Positions 16,863-26,929 of a stretch of 64,000 nt of DNA are shown piece after piece. Under the pieces are notes generated by a model, which was given only the letters and a program-made list of their open reading frames with translations, searched no databases and was not told where the DNA came from. Source of the DNA: Caballeronia sp. SBC1 (GTDB taxonomy: Bacteria; Pseudomonadota; Gammaproteobacteria; Burkholderiales; Burkholderiaceae); the NCBI RefSeq assembly GCF_011493005.1, contig NZ_CP049156.1, positions 1,984,001-2,048,000 on the forward strand, in the 5' to 3' direction. Each line of letters begins with the position of its first letter. Positions within the stretch are counted from its first letter, which is position 1. The translations under genes were made by a program, and so were the position numbers.

Positions 16863-18311
16863 TTACTTCCCTGTAGACGTGGTCGGCTGGGCAGGCAGAA
16901 TCAAATGCGGGGGCGCAGCGTGCGCCTTGTGGCGAGCGGCAAAGTAATACAGCAGAGCCGGCACCGCGAGCCCGACGATCCAGGAAATGTCCGCGCCGTC
17001 GAGCTTGTCCACCAGCGGGCCGGTATAGAACGCGCTCGAAATGAAGGGCAATTGCACGAGCACCCCGATTGCATATACCGCGATACCCGTCATGTTCCAG
17101 CGCCCGTAGCGGCCATCCGGATCGTAAAGCGCGGGGACGTCGTAACGATCCTTGGTAATGAAGTAATAGTCGACCAGGTTGATCGCGCTCCACGGCGTAA
17201 AGAACGCGAGCAGAAACAGGATGAACGATGAGAACTCTTTCAGGAACGCGTGACGACCGGCGAGCGCGAGGCCCATCGCAAGTCCAACCATCGCGACAAT
17301 GTAGATCATGCGGTTACGCGTCGACAAACGCTGTTCACCGCGAAAGCCGCTGACCACCGTCGCGATCGACATCACGCTGCCGTACGCATTCAGCGTCGTG
17401 ATGGTGATCTTGCCAAACGCGATGGCGAAGTAAAGCAGCGCGGCAATCGCCCCGCTCCCGCCGAGACTGACGACAAACGACACCTCGTGATGCGAGAACT
17501 GCTTGCCGGCGAGCGCGGCGGCGAACACGCCGAACACCATCGCCACCTGCGCGCCGATCACTGAGCCAAGTCCGATGGCCCAGAACGTTTTGCGCGGCGA
17601 CGTGGAAGACGGCAGATAGCGAGAATAGTCGGCAACGTACGGGCCAAATGCGATTTGCCACGACGCGGACAGAGACATGGATAGCAGGAAGCTGCTCAAC
17701 GTGAAGTGACGGTTCGCCAGCAAGGAGCCGATATCGTGACCGGCCAGCAGCCGCGCAAACATGTACACGAACGCGAGCACGCCGATCACGCTGGCGACGC
17801 GGCCTATTGCGTGGATCACGCGATATCCGAACACCGTAAAGCCGACAATCACCGCCGTGAACACGACAATGCCAACCGCGTCGTCCACGTGCAGCAGCTG
17901 CGCGACTGCCTGCCCCGCGAGCACCGAACCGCTTGCCGAAAAGCCGACGTACATCAGGCACACCAGCGCGATAGGAATCACCGCACCGAACACCCCGAAC
18001 TGCACGCGGCTCGATATCATTTGCGGGAGTCCGAGTTGCGGCCCTTGCGCTCCATGCAACGCCATCACGCCACCACCTATCAGTTGACCGACCATCAGGC
18101 CGATCAAGGACCAGAACACGTCGCCGCCGAGCACGACCGCAAGCGCGCCAGTGACGATCGCGGTGATCTGCAGATTGGCGGCCAGCCATAGCGTGAACTG
18201 GCTGCCAAGGCCGCCATGACGTTCGGCGTCGGGGATGTAGTCGATGGTGCGGCGTTCGGCAATGGTGCTGCCCTGTGCGCCGCTCTGTGTGCCGGTCTGT
18301 GATGCGGACAT
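16863..18311 (-). CDS. NCS1 family nucleobase/cytosine-type permease
   Basis: This is an inner-membrane transporter of the nucleobase:cation symporter-1 family (purines, cytosine, thiamine, allantoin or hydantoin), 482 residues. The N-terminus IDYIPDAERHGGLGSQFTLW followed by AANLQITAIVTGALAVVLGG is characteristic. About 12 hydrophobic segments can be traced, including FWSLIGLMVGQLIGGGVMAL, and QIAFGPYVADYSRYLPSST is a conserved region. No catabolic gene lies beside it, so the substrate is open. The 388 bp upstream hold two copies of a 15-bp repeat with a GntR-type operator pattern. ATG 18311 gives a hydrophilic 30-residue lead, normal for the family. Confidence 0.85.
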   Translation of the reverse strand: MSASQTGTQSGAQGSTIAERRTIDYIPDAERHGGLGSQFTLWLAANLQITAIVTGALAVVLGGDVFWSLIGLMVGQLIGGGVMALHGAQGPQLGLPQMISSRVQFGVFGAVIPIALVCLMYVGFSASGSVLAGQAVAQLLHVDDAVGIVVFTAVIVGFTVFGYRVIHAIGRVASVIGVLAFVYMFARLLAGHDIGSLLANRHFTLSSFLLSMSLSASWQIAFGPYVADYSRYLPSSTSPRKTFWAIGLGSVIGAQVAMVFGVFAAALAGKQFSHHEVSFVVSLGGSGAIAALLYFAIAFGKITITTLNAYGSVMSIATVVSGFRGEQRLSTRNRMIYIVAMVGLAMGLALAGRHAFLKEFSSFILFLLAFFTPWSAINLVDYYFITKDRYDVPALYDPDGRYGRWNMTGIAVYAIGVLVQLPFISSAFYTGPLVDKLDGADISWIVGLAVPALLYYFAARHKAHAAPPHLILPAQPTTSTGK

Positions 18312-18699
18312 GGATACCCTCGAGTCAGTGGCGTCGCGTGAATCGCGTATTGCCAGCTTCTTTCAATACATCGTCGTGCAATACGTCTGCGCTACAGCCC
18401 GAACCGCGAACGTCGCCGGGCGGCAACTCACGATTCAATGCGACTTTATGGGAACCAATATGTATAGACAAGTCCGTTATTATCGATGTTTACCCCTAAC
18501 TGTAGTTTATAAAAATTCAGAGAATCTTGCACAAATTATCTATAAATCAATAGCTTGAGTTTAATTTTTCTTGATGATCGCGTGACTTATGCCGGCCAAT
18601 ATCTTTTTCATATGTATAGACAAGATGTAAGGTTGCCAACTTTATTTTGACTGGCCATCGCTCCCCCATCGCACGGACGCAAGGATGAAAACCGGATTT
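18312..18699. promoter_or_regulatory. Upstream region of the NCS1 permease with two operator-like direct repeats
   Basis: This AT-rich intergenic region carries ATATGTATAGACAAG twice, at 18458-18472 and 18610-18624. Each copy contains GTATAGAC (18462-18469 and 18614-18621), that is GT-A-TA-G-AC, the pattern typical of HutC-type GntR operators and close to the published M. smegmatis PhnF site. The cognate regulator is not adjacent. No coding frame is convincing here. Confidence 0.5.
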
Positions 18700-20259
18700 T
18701 CACGCAGTGGCTTTCAGGCGAAAAAGCGCCACCGCGTCATTCAACTGCCGGCTCTGCTCTTCCAGTGACACCGCGGCCGCAGACGCCTCTTCCACTAGCG
18801 CCGAGTTCTGCTGCGTCATCTCTTCCATTTGCGCCACCGTCACGTTGACCTGTTCGATACCCGTGGTCTGCTCGCCCGACGCCAGGCTGATCTCCGCCAT
18901 GATCGCGCTCACACGCCTGACCGCTTCCACGACCTCCACCATGGTCGCGCCCGCATGAGCCACCAGTTGGCTGCCGTCCTTCACACTCAACGTTGACGCA
19001 CCGATCAATTCCTTGATCTCCTTCGCCGCCGATGCCGACCGTTGCGCCAGGCTTCGCACCTCACTTGCAACGACCGCGAAACCCCGGCCCTGCTCGCCTG
19101 CCCGCGCGGCTTCCACGGCCGCATTCAGCGCGAGGATATTGGTCTGGAATGCAATCCCTTCAATCACGCTGACAATGCCAACAATCTTGTCGGAGCTACC
19201 CGAGATGGCGTCCATGGTCGCGACCACGCGATTCACTACATCCCCGCCGCGCAACGCGATGTCCGATGCGCCCGCAGCGAGTTCGCTGGCATTGCGCGCG
19301 TTGTCCGCGTTCTGCCTGACGGTGGCGGTCAACTGCTCCATGCTCGACGCCGCTTCCTGAAGCGACGCAGCTTGTTGCTCAGTACGCGCCGACAGATCGA
19401 GATTGCCGCCCGAGATCGCATGGGCATCACGCACGATTGTCTCCGCGCTCGAACGCACTTTGCGCACCGTCTGCGCAAGCCCCTCTTGCATGCCTTTCAA
19501 CGCATTGAGCATGTAGCCCATCTCGTTGTTGCGCTGGACCGTCACGGTGCTGGTCAGGTCGCCGGCCGAGATCCGGCCGAAATAATCGACGGCCATATCG
19601 ATCGGCCGCACGATCGCCCGGGTCAATATCCTCTGCGCGAAGAAGCCGATGACGAGCGCGACGACCGCAGCGGCGCCGAGTGCCCAGAGCATGGCTTCGA
19701 AACGTGCATCGGTGGTGTCGAAGCGTGCTTTCTGGCGTTCGACCTGGAAGTTTTCCAGCGCGGTCAGCGCACTTTGATAATCGGAGAACAGCGCGGGCGG
19801 CGCCTCTCGCTGGGTGGTAAGGAAATCCACCAGATTGTCCTGATCGAGCTCGGTCAGCGCCTTCTGGAACACTTGGGCCAGCAGTTGCTCGCGCCGCGCC
19901 TGCATCGCATCGATAAGCGCCTTCTCCGCTGGCACCGGCTCGTGAAGCTTCCGAAAAGCTTCCAGTTCCTTGTTGCTCTCGTTAAGGAGCGCATGCTGCC
20001 GGGCAATTTCGCGCTGGGCGGGCTTGCCGGCGCTGATCAGTTGCTCGACTTCGCCAAACCCGGCACGCAGCAAGAGCAAGCGCTCCGAGCTGGTTTTGAG
20101 GTGCAGCACCGAAGCGGTATCGTCGCGATACATCTCCCTGAGCGCCGAATTGCTGCCGTACAAACCCAGGATGCCCACCGCGATTACCGCGATGAGCAAG
20201 ACGGTGTAAATGGCGATCGTCGCGACCAGGCCGCCGCGAATAGTCATGTGTTTGCGCAT
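18700..20259 (-). CDS. Methyl-accepting chemotaxis protein (first)
   Basis: This transmembrane chemoreceptor has 519 residues. TM1 is [20 protein letters not shown] and TM2 [20 protein letters not shown] (about residue 190), enclosing a periplasmic Tar-like four-helix domain of about 150 residues. A HAMP domain follows ([20 protein letters not shown]), then the signalling hairpin with the invariant tip [20 protein letters not shown] and [20 protein letters not shown]. There is no C-terminal NWETF-type CheR tether. The sensed ligand is unknown. It is divergent from bluB. Either ATG 20259 or the ATG four codons later could be the start. Confidence 0.92.
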   Translation of the reverse strand: MRKHMTIRGGLVATIAIYTVLLIAVIAVGILGLYGSNSALREMYRDDTASVLHLKTSSERLLLLRAGFGEVEQLISAGKPAQREIARQHALLNESNKELEAFRKLHEPVPAEKALIDAMQARREQLLAQVFQKALTELDQDNLVDFLTTQREAPPALFSDYQSALTALENFQVERQKARFDTTDARFEAMLWALGAAAVVALVIGFFAQRILTRAIVRPIDMAVDYFGRISAGDLTSTVTVQRNNEMGYMLNALKGMQEGLAQTVRKVRSSAETIVRDAHAISGGNLDLSARTEQQAASLQEAASSMEQLTATVRQNADNARNASELAAGASDIALRGGDVVNRVVATMDAISGSSDKIVGIVSVIEGIAFQTNILALNAAVEAARAGEQGRGFAVVASEVRSLAQRSASAAKEIKELIGASTLSVKDGSQLVAHAGATMVEVVEAVRRVSAIMAEISLASGEQTTGIEQVNVTVAQMEEMTQQNSALVEEASAAAVSLEEQSRQLNDAVALFRLKATA

Positions 20260-20603
20260 AAGGGCTAGTCCCCACTGCGTCGCTGTGGTGCGCGGCGCAA
20301 CAGGTCTGTATCCTCCGGATATCTGGGCGAACCGTGAAGGGAACCACTGGAATCAAGCATCGATTGATCAGATAACGGCAGCGCGCGATGCGAAGATTTA
20401 TCGGAAGGCGACGCGGATGTGGCGTATAGCGACATCGGTGCGCATTCGTGGTGCGTGGACAATGCGGCGGTGGACGTGGGTTGGGCAAATTCCGTTTCCT
20501 GTCGATCAACACCGTCGATTAACACCCACGGGTATGGCGCACTCCTTCGCCCGGTTGTTCGCCCGGTTGTTCGCCACTAAGGCACTTTTTTAAGCATGGA
20601 TGT
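20260..20603. other. Intergenic region before bluB with a 12-bp tandem repeat
   Basis: The region separates a divergent chemoreceptor and bluB. TTCGCCCGGTTG occurs twice in tandem at 20546-20557 and 20558-20569, with a partial third copy to 20575. I looked for a cobalamin riboswitch and saw no B12 box. No gene is supported. Confidence 0.5.
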
Positions 20604-21278
20604 ATGACTGATTCGACCTTCAAGCGTTTTTCCGAGCCCGAGATTGCCGCGGTGTACCGCGCGATCCACGAACGTCGCGACATGCGGCATTTCACCAATA
20701 CACCCGTTGCGGCCGATCAAATGGCGCGGTTGATCGACGCCGCGCACCATGCGCCAAGCGTCGGTTTCATGCAGCCCTGGCGCTTCGTGCGGGTGACGGA
20801 CCGGGACCTGCGCATCGCGCTGCATGACATCGTGGAAACCGAGCGGCGCGCCACCGCCGTTGCGCTCAACAAGCGTAGCGATGAATTCATGCGGCTCAAG
20901 GTGCAGGGCGTCCTGGACTGCGGCGAAGTCGTGGTCGTCGGTTTGATGGAGAATCGCGAGCGTCACATCTTCGGCCGCCGGACGCTGCCGGAAATGGACC
21001 TGGCGTCGGTCGCGTGCGCTATCCAGAACATCTGGCTGGCCGCGCGCGCCGAAGGGCTCGGGATGGGCTGGGTGTCGCTGTTCGATGTTGGCGCGGTGCA
21101 ACGGCTGCTGCATATGCCTGCCGACGCGAAGCCGGTTGCCATTCTGTGCATCGGGCATGTCGAGCATTTCTACGACGAACCAATGCTGCAAGCAGAAGGT
21201 TGGGCCAAGCGCGTCCCTACATCGAATTGCGTGGAAGAGAACCGCTGGCCCGAAACGCTTCCTCGTTCGGATGCATGA
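20604..21278 (+). CDS. bluB: 5,6-dimethylbenzimidazole synthase BluB
   Basis: BluB is a flavin-destructase that converts reduced FMN and oxygen to 5,6-dimethylbenzimidazole, the lower ligand of cobalamin. The 224-residue protein shows the nitroreductase-like fold with family signatures: AIHERRDMRHFTNTPV, APSVGFMQPWRFVRV, ERRATAVALNKRSDEF and FGRRTLPEMDLASVACAIQN followed by IWLAARAEGLGMGWVS. The start region lacks a good Shine-Dalgarno sequence. The gene is isolated between two chemoreceptor genes, with no other cobalamin gene in view. Confidence 0.93.
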   Translation: MTDSTFKRFSEPEIAAVYRAIHERRDMRHFTNTPVAADQMARLIDAAHHAPSVGFMQPWRFVRVTDRDLRIALHDIVETERRATAVALNKRSDEFMRLKVQGVLDCGEVVVVGLMENRERHIFGRRTLPEMDLASVACAIQNIWLAARAEGLGMGWVSLFDVGAVQRLLHMPADAKPVAILCIGHVEHFYDEPMLQAEGWAKRVPTSNCVEENRWPETLPRSDA

Positions 21279-21321
21279 GGCGGACGCGTGAGCCGCATGC
21301 ATAAAGCAAGTTAACGTACCG

Positions 21322-22872
21322 CTAAGCCTCCGCGAGTTTGAACAGCGCGACGGCCGCGTTCATCTGCGCCGCCTGCGTTTCCAGCGACGCCGCCGCTGCG
21401 GCCGCCTGCTCGACCAGCGCCGCGTTTTGCTGCGTCACCTGATCCATCTGCGCGATGGCCACGTTGACCTGCTCAATGCCGGTGGTCTGCTCCTCGGACG
21501 CCACCGTGATCTCCCGCATGATGTCCGTGACCCTGCCCACCGCAACAATGATGTCGCTCATCGCACTGCCCGCGTTCCTGACCAGCACGGAGCCGTTGCC
21601 AACGCGCTCCACCGACGTGGTGATCAGTTCGCGAATCTCCTTCGCGGCCCCGGCCGAACGTTGCGCCAACGAGCGGACTTCGCTTGCGACCACAGCGAAT
21701 CCGCGCCCTTGTTCTCCCGCACGCGCCGCTTCGACCGCCGCGTTCAGCGCAAGGATATTGGTCTGGAACGCAATCCCTTCGATCACCCCGATGATCTCCG
21801 AAATTTGCTTCGAACTACTATTGATTCCGCCCATGGTCGCCACGACGTCAGCGACAACCCGACCTCCGTGACCCGCTGTTGTCGATGCGGTTTGCGCGAG
21901 GCCGCTTGCTTGCCGCGCGCTGTCGGCGTTCTGTCGCACCGTACTTGTCAGTTGGCCAATACTCGCTGAAGTTTCCTGCAGCGAAGCCGCTTGTTCTTCA
22001 GTCCGTTGCGACAAGTCGATGTTCCCCGACGCTATCTCTCGTGTCCCCACGGCCATCTGTTCGGTGCCGTCGCGTACGCCGCCGACTATCGTGCTCAAGC
22101 CTTGCTGCATTGTCGATAACCCATCAATCAAGCGGCCGATTTCATCGTGCCGGCGCGCGCTGAGCCGGGTTGCCAGGTTGCCTCCGGCAATCTCCGTGCA
22201 TGCATCCACGGCTGCCCGCAACGGCACGATCACAATCCGCTCCAACGCAACACGCGAAAAGAACGCCAGCACGAGCCCGGCCGCCAGCAAAGTCGAGGCG
22301 ATCCAGGTGACTGTGTTGGTGCGTCGCTGTGAAGCTTCAAAACGTGCCTTGCCGTGCTCGAATTCCATGGCGACGAGCGGCTGCAGCGCGGCATCGTAGG
22401 CGTTGAATGCGTCCTTGATCTGATTCTCGTTGAACTCGCGGATATCGCTCACGCGCTTGGATTCCAGCGCTTGAACCGCCGGCAGCAATGTCTGCTGGAC
22501 GAGTTGCTCGCGTGCAGTGTTCGCGGTCTGCATGAGCGTTTGCTCTTCGTGGCCGCTTGCTAATACTGCAAACGCTCTCCATGCTGCGTTCGCGCCATCG
22601 ATCGCTCCCTGAGCGTCACGCAACAACGCGGCCGACTCTGCGCTGCCTGCGCGTGGGTCGTAGTCCTGCAACGCCGTGCGCGCGATCAGCAAGCGGATCG
22701 TGTCCTTGGCGAGCAAATCCAGACCGCCGGTGTCCTGCATGTAGAGCGCGCGCATGGATGCGTCCGCCGTTCGTGCCGCGTAGATGCTGTAGCCGCCCGT
22801 GGCAGCCAACATGATGGCGAATGCCGCCACCAGGATACTGAGCCATGCCTTGATGCTTACCGCTGTTTTCAT
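21322..22872 (-). CDS. Methyl-accepting chemotaxis protein (second)
   Basis: This second chemoreceptor has 516 residues. TM1 is [22 protein letters not shown]2 is [20 protein letters not shown] near residue 195. The periplasmic region between them starts [20 protein letters not shown] and differs from that of the first receptor. The HAMP and signalling regions are close to the first, with [20 protein letters not shown] and [20 protein letters not shown] at the tip. The shared 3' part points to duplication with a diverged sensor. It converges with bluB; the stops are 43 bp apart. Confidence 0.92.
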   Translation of the reverse strand: MKTAVSIKAWLSILVAAFAIMLAATGGYSIYAARTADASMRALYMQDTGGLDLLAKDTIRLLIARTALQDYDPRAGSAESAALLRDAQGAIDGANAAWRAFAVLASGHEEQTLMQTANTAREQLVQQTLLPAVQALESKRVSDIREFNENQIKDAFNAYDAALQPLVAMEFEHGKARFEASQRRTNTVTWIASTLLAAGLVLAFFSRVALERIVIVPLRAAVDACTEIAGGNLATRLSARRHDEIGRLIDGLSTMQQGLSTIVGGVRDGTEQMAVGTREIASGNIDLSQRTEEQAASLQETSASIGQLTSTVRQNADSARQASGLAQTASTTAGHGGRVVADVVATMGGINSSSKQISEIIGVIEGIAFQTNILALNAAVEAARAGEQGRGFAVVASEVRSLAQRSAGAAKEIRELITTSVERVGNGSVLVRNAGSAMSDIIVAVGRVTDIMREITVASEEQTTGIEQVNVAIAQMDQVTQQNAALVEQAAAAAASLETQAAQMNAAVALFKLAEA

Positions 22873-23503
22873 CGAATCTCCATACGATGCGCCGCTTCGC
22901 GCGAGGACATCGGCCCGTGCCGACCCTCTCCTTACGGCGGATGAGCGGATAAGTTTAGGCAGCCAAGCGGCTGGAACAGATTGCAGCGGGGTGACGCAAA
23001 GCCTTGTTTTATAAGGCTCTGCGGCGAGTCATGGAGTGCCGGACGACGAATCGGCAAATACCGGTTATATGCGTGGTAATGCGATTTGCACCTCGGAAGG
23101 CGGCCAGCCTGTCATTTCCGCAGTCGCGCGCCCATTCGCTACGCTCGCTCCTTGCAGCGTATTGCCGGCGCAATCGCCGACGCATGGACTTGACGTCCCG
23201 AGCGGGCGGATTGCAGGATGAACACGCCTGGCGGGATCGCCGCGATTGCGATCACATCGAGCATGCTCAACGGTTCGCTTGCCGGGACACAACCGATGAA
23301 CAGAGGCGCGGCTCCCGCAGTCTCGCGTAAGCCTCTAGAAAAAGGGCGCGTGTTGTAGGGAATACCCCTGCACAGTGCCTTTAGGCCGCCAACGCGCTTG
23401 CAGTACCGAAAAATCTCGATGTAATATGACGTCTGATAACGTATGAGATTGTCGAGATACTTCTGCGTCCAACTCAAGGCGTCAAGCCAGAGGAAGCCTA
23501 GCC
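22873..23503. other. Intergenic region before garL
   Basis: No intact gene is supported in these 630 bp. A short hairpin, AGCCTT-GTTTTAT-AAGGCT, lies at 23000-23018. Minus-strand sequence at about 23139-23330 translates to a protein-like tail (PASEPLSMLDVIAIAAIPPG) with no start or body, possibly a decayed gene. The last 100 bp before garL hold a dyad and an operator-like motif described separately. Confidence 0.4.
23413..23458. promoter_or_regulatory. Candidate regulator site upstream of garL
   Basis: ATCTCGA at 23413-23419 pairs with TCGAGAT at 23452-23458. Between them is GTAATATGAC (23421-23430), which matches 9 of 10 bases of GTCATATGAC, the palindrome core in the udh/gntR promoter region at 29338-29347. 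This suggests that one regulator, the FadR-type protein at 29420, controls both units. Inference from sequence similarity only. Confidence 0.35.
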
Positions 23504-24289
23504 ATGACATCGTCTTCGTCTTACCAGCCCTTACCCAACACGTTTCGCCAGTCGGTCCTGAAGAGCGAAACCCAGATCGGATGCTGGGCATCCCTCGGCA
23601 GCCCCATCACGACCGAACTGCTGGGCATGCTGGGCTTCGACTGGATCCTGCTCGATGCCGAGCACGCGCCCAACGACGTCCTTACCCTCATCCCCCAGCT
23701 CATGGCGCTCAAGGACAGCCGTAGCGCCCCCGTGGTGAGGCCGCCGGCCAACGACAGCGTGGTGATTAAGCGGCTGCTCGACAGTGGCTTCTTCAACTTC
23801 CTGATCCCCTTCGTCGACAGCGCCGCCGACGCCGCTCGCGCCGTCGCCGCCACGCGTTACCCGCCGCAAGGGATTCGCGGGGTGTCGGTGGGTCATCGCG
23901 GGAATCGCTACGGGACCGTAAGCGACTACTTAAGCACCGCGAACGAAAACATTTGCGTCGTGGTGCAGATCGAAAGCCGGACAGCGGTTGATGCAATCGA
24001 TGAGATCCTTGCCGTCGAAGGCGTTGACGCCGTGTTCCTCGGCCCGTCGGATCTGGCGGCATCGTATGGACACATTGGCAATCCGAATCACCCGGACGTG
24101 CAGCAGGCCATCGCCCACGTCTTCGAGCGCGCCCGTGCTGCGGGCAAAGCGAGCGGCACACTAGCGCCCGTGCAGGCCGATGCGGAACGGTATCTGTCGA
24201 TGGGTTGCCAGGTGGTCGCGGTTTGTGCCGACATGGGTCTTCTCAGGAATGCGGCGCAAGCCGTGCAAAAACATTTCATGCAGAAGTAG
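23504..24289 (+). CDS. garL: 5-keto-4-deoxy-D-glucarate aldolase GarL
   Basis: GarL cleaves 5-keto-4-deoxyglucarate to pyruvate and tartronate semialdehyde in glucarate/galactarate breakdown. The 261-residue HpcH/HpaI-type aldolase matches the E. coli GarL pattern from end to end: [76 protein letters not shown] and [25 protein letters not shown] lies about 8 nt before ATG 23504. garR follows after 52 bp on the same strand. Confidence 0.93.
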   Translation: MTSSSSYQPLPNTFRQSVLKSETQIGCWASLGSPITTELLGMLGFDWILLDAEHAPNDVLTLIPQLMALKDSRSAPVVRPPANDSVVIKRLLDSGFFNFLIPFVDSAADAARAVAATRYPPQGIRGVSVGHRGNRYGTVSDYLSTANENICVVVQIESRTAVDAIDEILAVEGVDAVFLGPSDLAASYGHIGNPNHPDVQQAIAHVFERARAAGKASGTLAPVQADAERYLSMGCQVVAVCADMGLLRNAAQAVQKHFMQK

Positions 24290-24341
24290 GACGAAAGCCG
24301 AACGGAAGCAGGACGCATCCAGACAACTTGTGGAGATAGAC

Positions 24342-25238
24342 ATGCAAAAAGCAGGCTTCATCGGTCTTGGCATCATGGGCAAACCCATGGCCGAGAACCT
24401 CATCAAGAACGGCGTGGCGCTGGCGGCATTTACGCGCAGCGGCGTGCCGGACACGCTGATCCAGGCCGGTGCCGTGGCATGCGACAGCCCGGCCGCGGTC
24501 GCGGCACAGGCGGACGTGATCTTCGTCATGGTGCCGGATACGCCGGACGTGGAACGGGTGCTGTTCGGCGACAACGGCGTGGTCGCCGCGCTGCGCGAAG
24601 GCCAGGTCGTAGTGGACATGAGCTCAATCTCGCCTATCGCGACTCGCGAGTTCGCAGCGAAGGTCCGCGAACGCGGCGCGGACTATCTGGACGCGCCCGT
24701 CTCGGGTGGCGAAGTCGGCGCGAAAGCCGCGTCGCTCACGATCATGGTCGGCGGCTCGCAAGCCACCTTCGACAGCGTGAAACCGCTCTTCGACATGATG
24801 GGCAAAAACGTCTCGCTGATCGGCGAAGTCGGCGCGGGACAGGTCTGCAAGCTGGCGAACCAGGTGATCGTCGCGGCGACGATCGAAGCGGTGGGTGAAG
24901 CGTTGTTGCTGGCGTCCAAAGCCGGTGTCGATGCTGAGAAAGTGCGTACCGCATTGATGGGCGGTTTCGCCTCCTCGCGCATTCTGGAAGTGCACGGCGA
25001 ACGCATGACCAAACGCACGTTCAATCCGGGCTTTCGCATTGAACTGCATCAGAAGGATTTGAACCTCGCGCTTTCAACAGCGCAGTCGCTTGGGGTGTCG
25101 CTGCCTAACACCGCGACCTGCCAGGCGCTGTTCAACGCTTGCGCAGCGCACGGCGGCAAGGCATGGGATCACTCCGGAATGGTTCGCGCGCTGGAGTTTC
25201 TGGCGAACCACGAAATCGGTCAGACACCTGCGGCCTGA
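24342..25238 (+). CDS. garR: 2-hydroxy-3-oxopropionate (tartronate semialdehyde) reductase GarR
   Basis: GarR reduces tartronate semialdehyde to D-glycerate, the step after GarL. The 298-residue beta-hydroxyacid dehydrogenase has the dinucleotide-binding start KAGFIGLGIMGKPMAENLIK, the substrate loop DAPVSGGEVGAKAASL and the catalytic lysine region GAGQVCKLANQVIVA. The frame is open 54 codons further upstream, into garL, but ATG 24342 has GTGGAGA before it and is where homologues start. A strong hairpin terminator follows at 25279. Confidence 0.92.
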   Translation: MQKAGFIGLGIMGKPMAENLIKNGVALAAFTRSGVPDTLIQAGAVACDSPAAVAAQADVIFVMVPDTPDVERVLFGDNGVVAALREGQVVVDMSSISPIATREFAAKVRERGADYLDAPVSGGEVGAKAASLTIMVGGSQATFDSVKPLFDMMGKNVSLIGEVGAGQVCKLANQVIVAATIEAVGEALLLASKAGVDAEKVRTALMGGFASSRILEVHGERMTKRTFNPGFRIELHQKDLNLALSTAQSLGVSLPNTATCQALFNACAAHGGKAWDHSGMVRALEFLANHEIGQTPAA

Positions 25239-25278
25239 TCTGCTTTTAGCGCAAACACGCGGAGGGCCCAAATCAAAT

Positions 25279-25315
25279 AAAAGGTCATCGCGGTCAACAT
25301 CGCGATGACCTTTTT
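25279..25315. terminator. Bidirectional intrinsic terminator between garR and the ABC operon
   Basis: AAAAGGTCATCGCG (25279-25292) is perfectly complementary to CGCGATGACCTTTT (25301-25314), with an 8-nt loop. TTTTT follows on the plus strand, and the minus strand gives TTTT then ATTTGATTT. It sits between the stops of garR and the convergent substrate-binding protein gene, so it can end both transcripts. Confidence 0.9.
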
Positions 25316-25341
25316 CACGTCATGCGGGACTAACCCTTTGC

Positions 25342-26148
25342 TTATCCCTTCGTCACGCTCGCCGGCAAATCGCGGCCGTGATACTTCTTGTAGATCGTGT
25401 TGAGCGTACCGTTTTTCTGGTTCGTGCTCACCCAGTTGTTGACCCATTCCTTGAGCTTCGGCTCATCCTTGTTCATCGCAATGCCCAGGTCGAAATCCTT
25501 CTGCGGGAACTTCAATTCCAGATTGCGATTCGGCGCGCGCTTGACCATCTCGGCAAGGTTCGACGGCGTGCTCGAGAAGATGTCGACCTGCCCCGTCACC
25601 ACGGACGTGATCAGCGTGGCGTCGTCTTCATAGCGCTGAATCTGCGCACCCTTCGCCAATTGCGTCGTGATGCTGTCGTTGACGGTGGCGCGCGTGAGGC
25701 CAATGGTCTTGCCGTTCAGGTCACCGTAATTCTTGACGTTCTCATTTTTCGTCCCGCCCACGATGATCGTGATCACCGCATAGGGAATCGAGAAGTCGAC
25801 GACCTTGGCGCGCTCAGGCGTGATCGACAAATCTGCTATCACCAGGTCCGCGCGCTTGGCCTGCAAGGTCGGCACGCGCGCTGCATTCGTGATCTGCACG
25901 AGCTCGAGCTTTACGCCCAGATCCTTGGCAAGTGCCACGGCCGTGTCCACATCGGACCCCGCGGGCTGTAGGTTGGCATCGGCGTAGCTGAAGAGCGGCG
26001 TGCCCATTGCGATTGCCACGCGGATCTTGCCTGCTTTCTTTATGTCGTCGAGCTGGTCGGCCATCGCGCTGTGCACGACACCCGCGAGCAACAAAGCGGC
26101 CACGCAGCCGCGCATGATGAATCGGTTGGTCTTCAAAGCAGTCTCCAT
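25342..26148 (-). CDS. Family 3 (amino-acid-type) ABC transporter substrate-binding protein
   Basis: This periplasmic binding protein has 268 residues. A signal peptide MRGCVAALLLAGVVHSAMA precedes DQLDDIKKAGKIRVAIAMGT. Family 3 features are clear: PLFSYADANLQPAGSDVDTA, VQITNAARVPTLQAKRADLV and ADLSITPERAKVVDFSIPYA. It is the last gene of a minus-strand operon beginning with udh, then two permeases and the ATPase. The family usually binds polar amino acids, yet the setting is uronate/aldarate catabolism, so either substrate class is possible. Confidence 0.88.
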   Translation of the reverse strand: METALKTNRFIMRGCVAALLLAGVVHSAMADQLDDIKKAGKIRVAIAMGTPLFSYADANLQPAGSDVDTAVALAKDLGVKLELVQITNAARVPTLQAKRADLVIADLSITPERAKVVDFSIPYAVITIIVGGTKNENVKNYGDLNGKTIGLTRATVNDSITTQLAKGAQIQRYEDDATLITSVVTGQVDIFSSTPSNLAEMVKRAPNRNLELKFPQKDFDLGIAMNKDEPKLKEWVNNWVSTNQKNGTLNTIYKKYHGRDLPASVTKG

Positions 26149-26200
26149 TTTTATGGTCGGTTCAAAAGATCTTCTTCGGGCCTGGACTACAGGCTAAAAG

Positions 26201-26929
26201 CTACAGGCCGTTGTTCAGGAACGTGCGCAACTCGGGCGTCTGCGGCGCATCGAGCATGTCACCGCTGCCGACCTCCCACACCTTTCCCTGATGCATATAA
26301 ATGATGCGGTCCGCCATGCGCTTGGCGAAAGCCATCTCGTGCGTGACCAGCAACATCGTCATGCCGTCCTTCGCCAGGTCCTCCATCACGCGCAGCACTT
26401 CACCCGTCAGTTGCGGATCGAGTGCAGACGTCACTTCGTCAAACAACATGACTTTCGGCGACATCGCAAGCGATCGAGCAATCGCCACGCGCTGCTGCTG
26501 TCCTCCAGAAAGTTGCTCGGGATAGGCATCGGCTTTCTGCGCGAGGCCGACCTGATCGAGCACGCTCATTGCCACTCGGCGCGCTTCATCGCGTCCGAGT
26601 TTCTTCACGTGGCGCAGCGCCAGCATGATGTTTTCTTCCACGGTCAAATGCGCGAACAAGTTGTAGCTTTGAAACACGATGCCGACTTCGCGACGCAACT
26701 GGTGCAGGTCCACCTTCGGGTCATCAACACGAATGCCGCATACCTCGATCGTGCCGCGGTCGATGGTTTCCAGACGATCGATACACCGAAGCGCTGTGCT
26801 TTTCCCTGAACCGCTCGCGCCGATCACGGCGATCATTTCGCCCTTGGCCACTTCCAGTGACACGCCCTTGAGCACCTGGTTCGAGCCGAAGCTCTTATAG
26901 ACGTCCCCGAGCTTAACGATTGCCGACAT
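26201..26929 (-). CDS. Amino-acid-type ABC transporter ATP-binding protein
   Basis: This ATPase has 242 residues and is GlnQ/HisP-like. Motifs: Walker [30 protein letters not shown], signature [15 protein letters not shown], Walker B VMLFDEVTSALDP and the switch histidine in LLVTHEMAFAKRMADRI. VTSALDP instead of the usual PTSALDP is within the family range. The start overlaps the end of the permease gene by 17 bp. It belongs to the udh-led operon. Confidence 0.9.
   Translation of the reverse strand: MSAIVKLGDVYKSFGSNQVLKGVSLEVAKGEMIAVIGASGSGKSTALRCIDRLETIDRGTIEVCGIRVDDPKVDLHQLRREVGIVFQSYNLFAHLTVEENIMLALRHVKKLGRDEARRVAMSVLDQVGLAQKADAYPEQLSGGQQQRVAIARSLAMSPKVMLFDEVTSALDPQLTGEVLRVMEDLAKDGMTMLLVTHEMAFAKRMADRIIYMHQGKVWEVGSGDMLDAPQTPELRTFLNNGL

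Noticed and set aside
19042..20268. 408-codon plus-strand frame
   Set aside because: Antisense to the first chemoreceptor, whose domains are all intact; Arg/His-rich composition typical of a GC-rich antisense shadow.
20260..20603. Cobalamin riboswitch before bluB
   Set aside because: Looked for the B12 box and flanking stems; only isolated short matches (CCACTG-like) were present.
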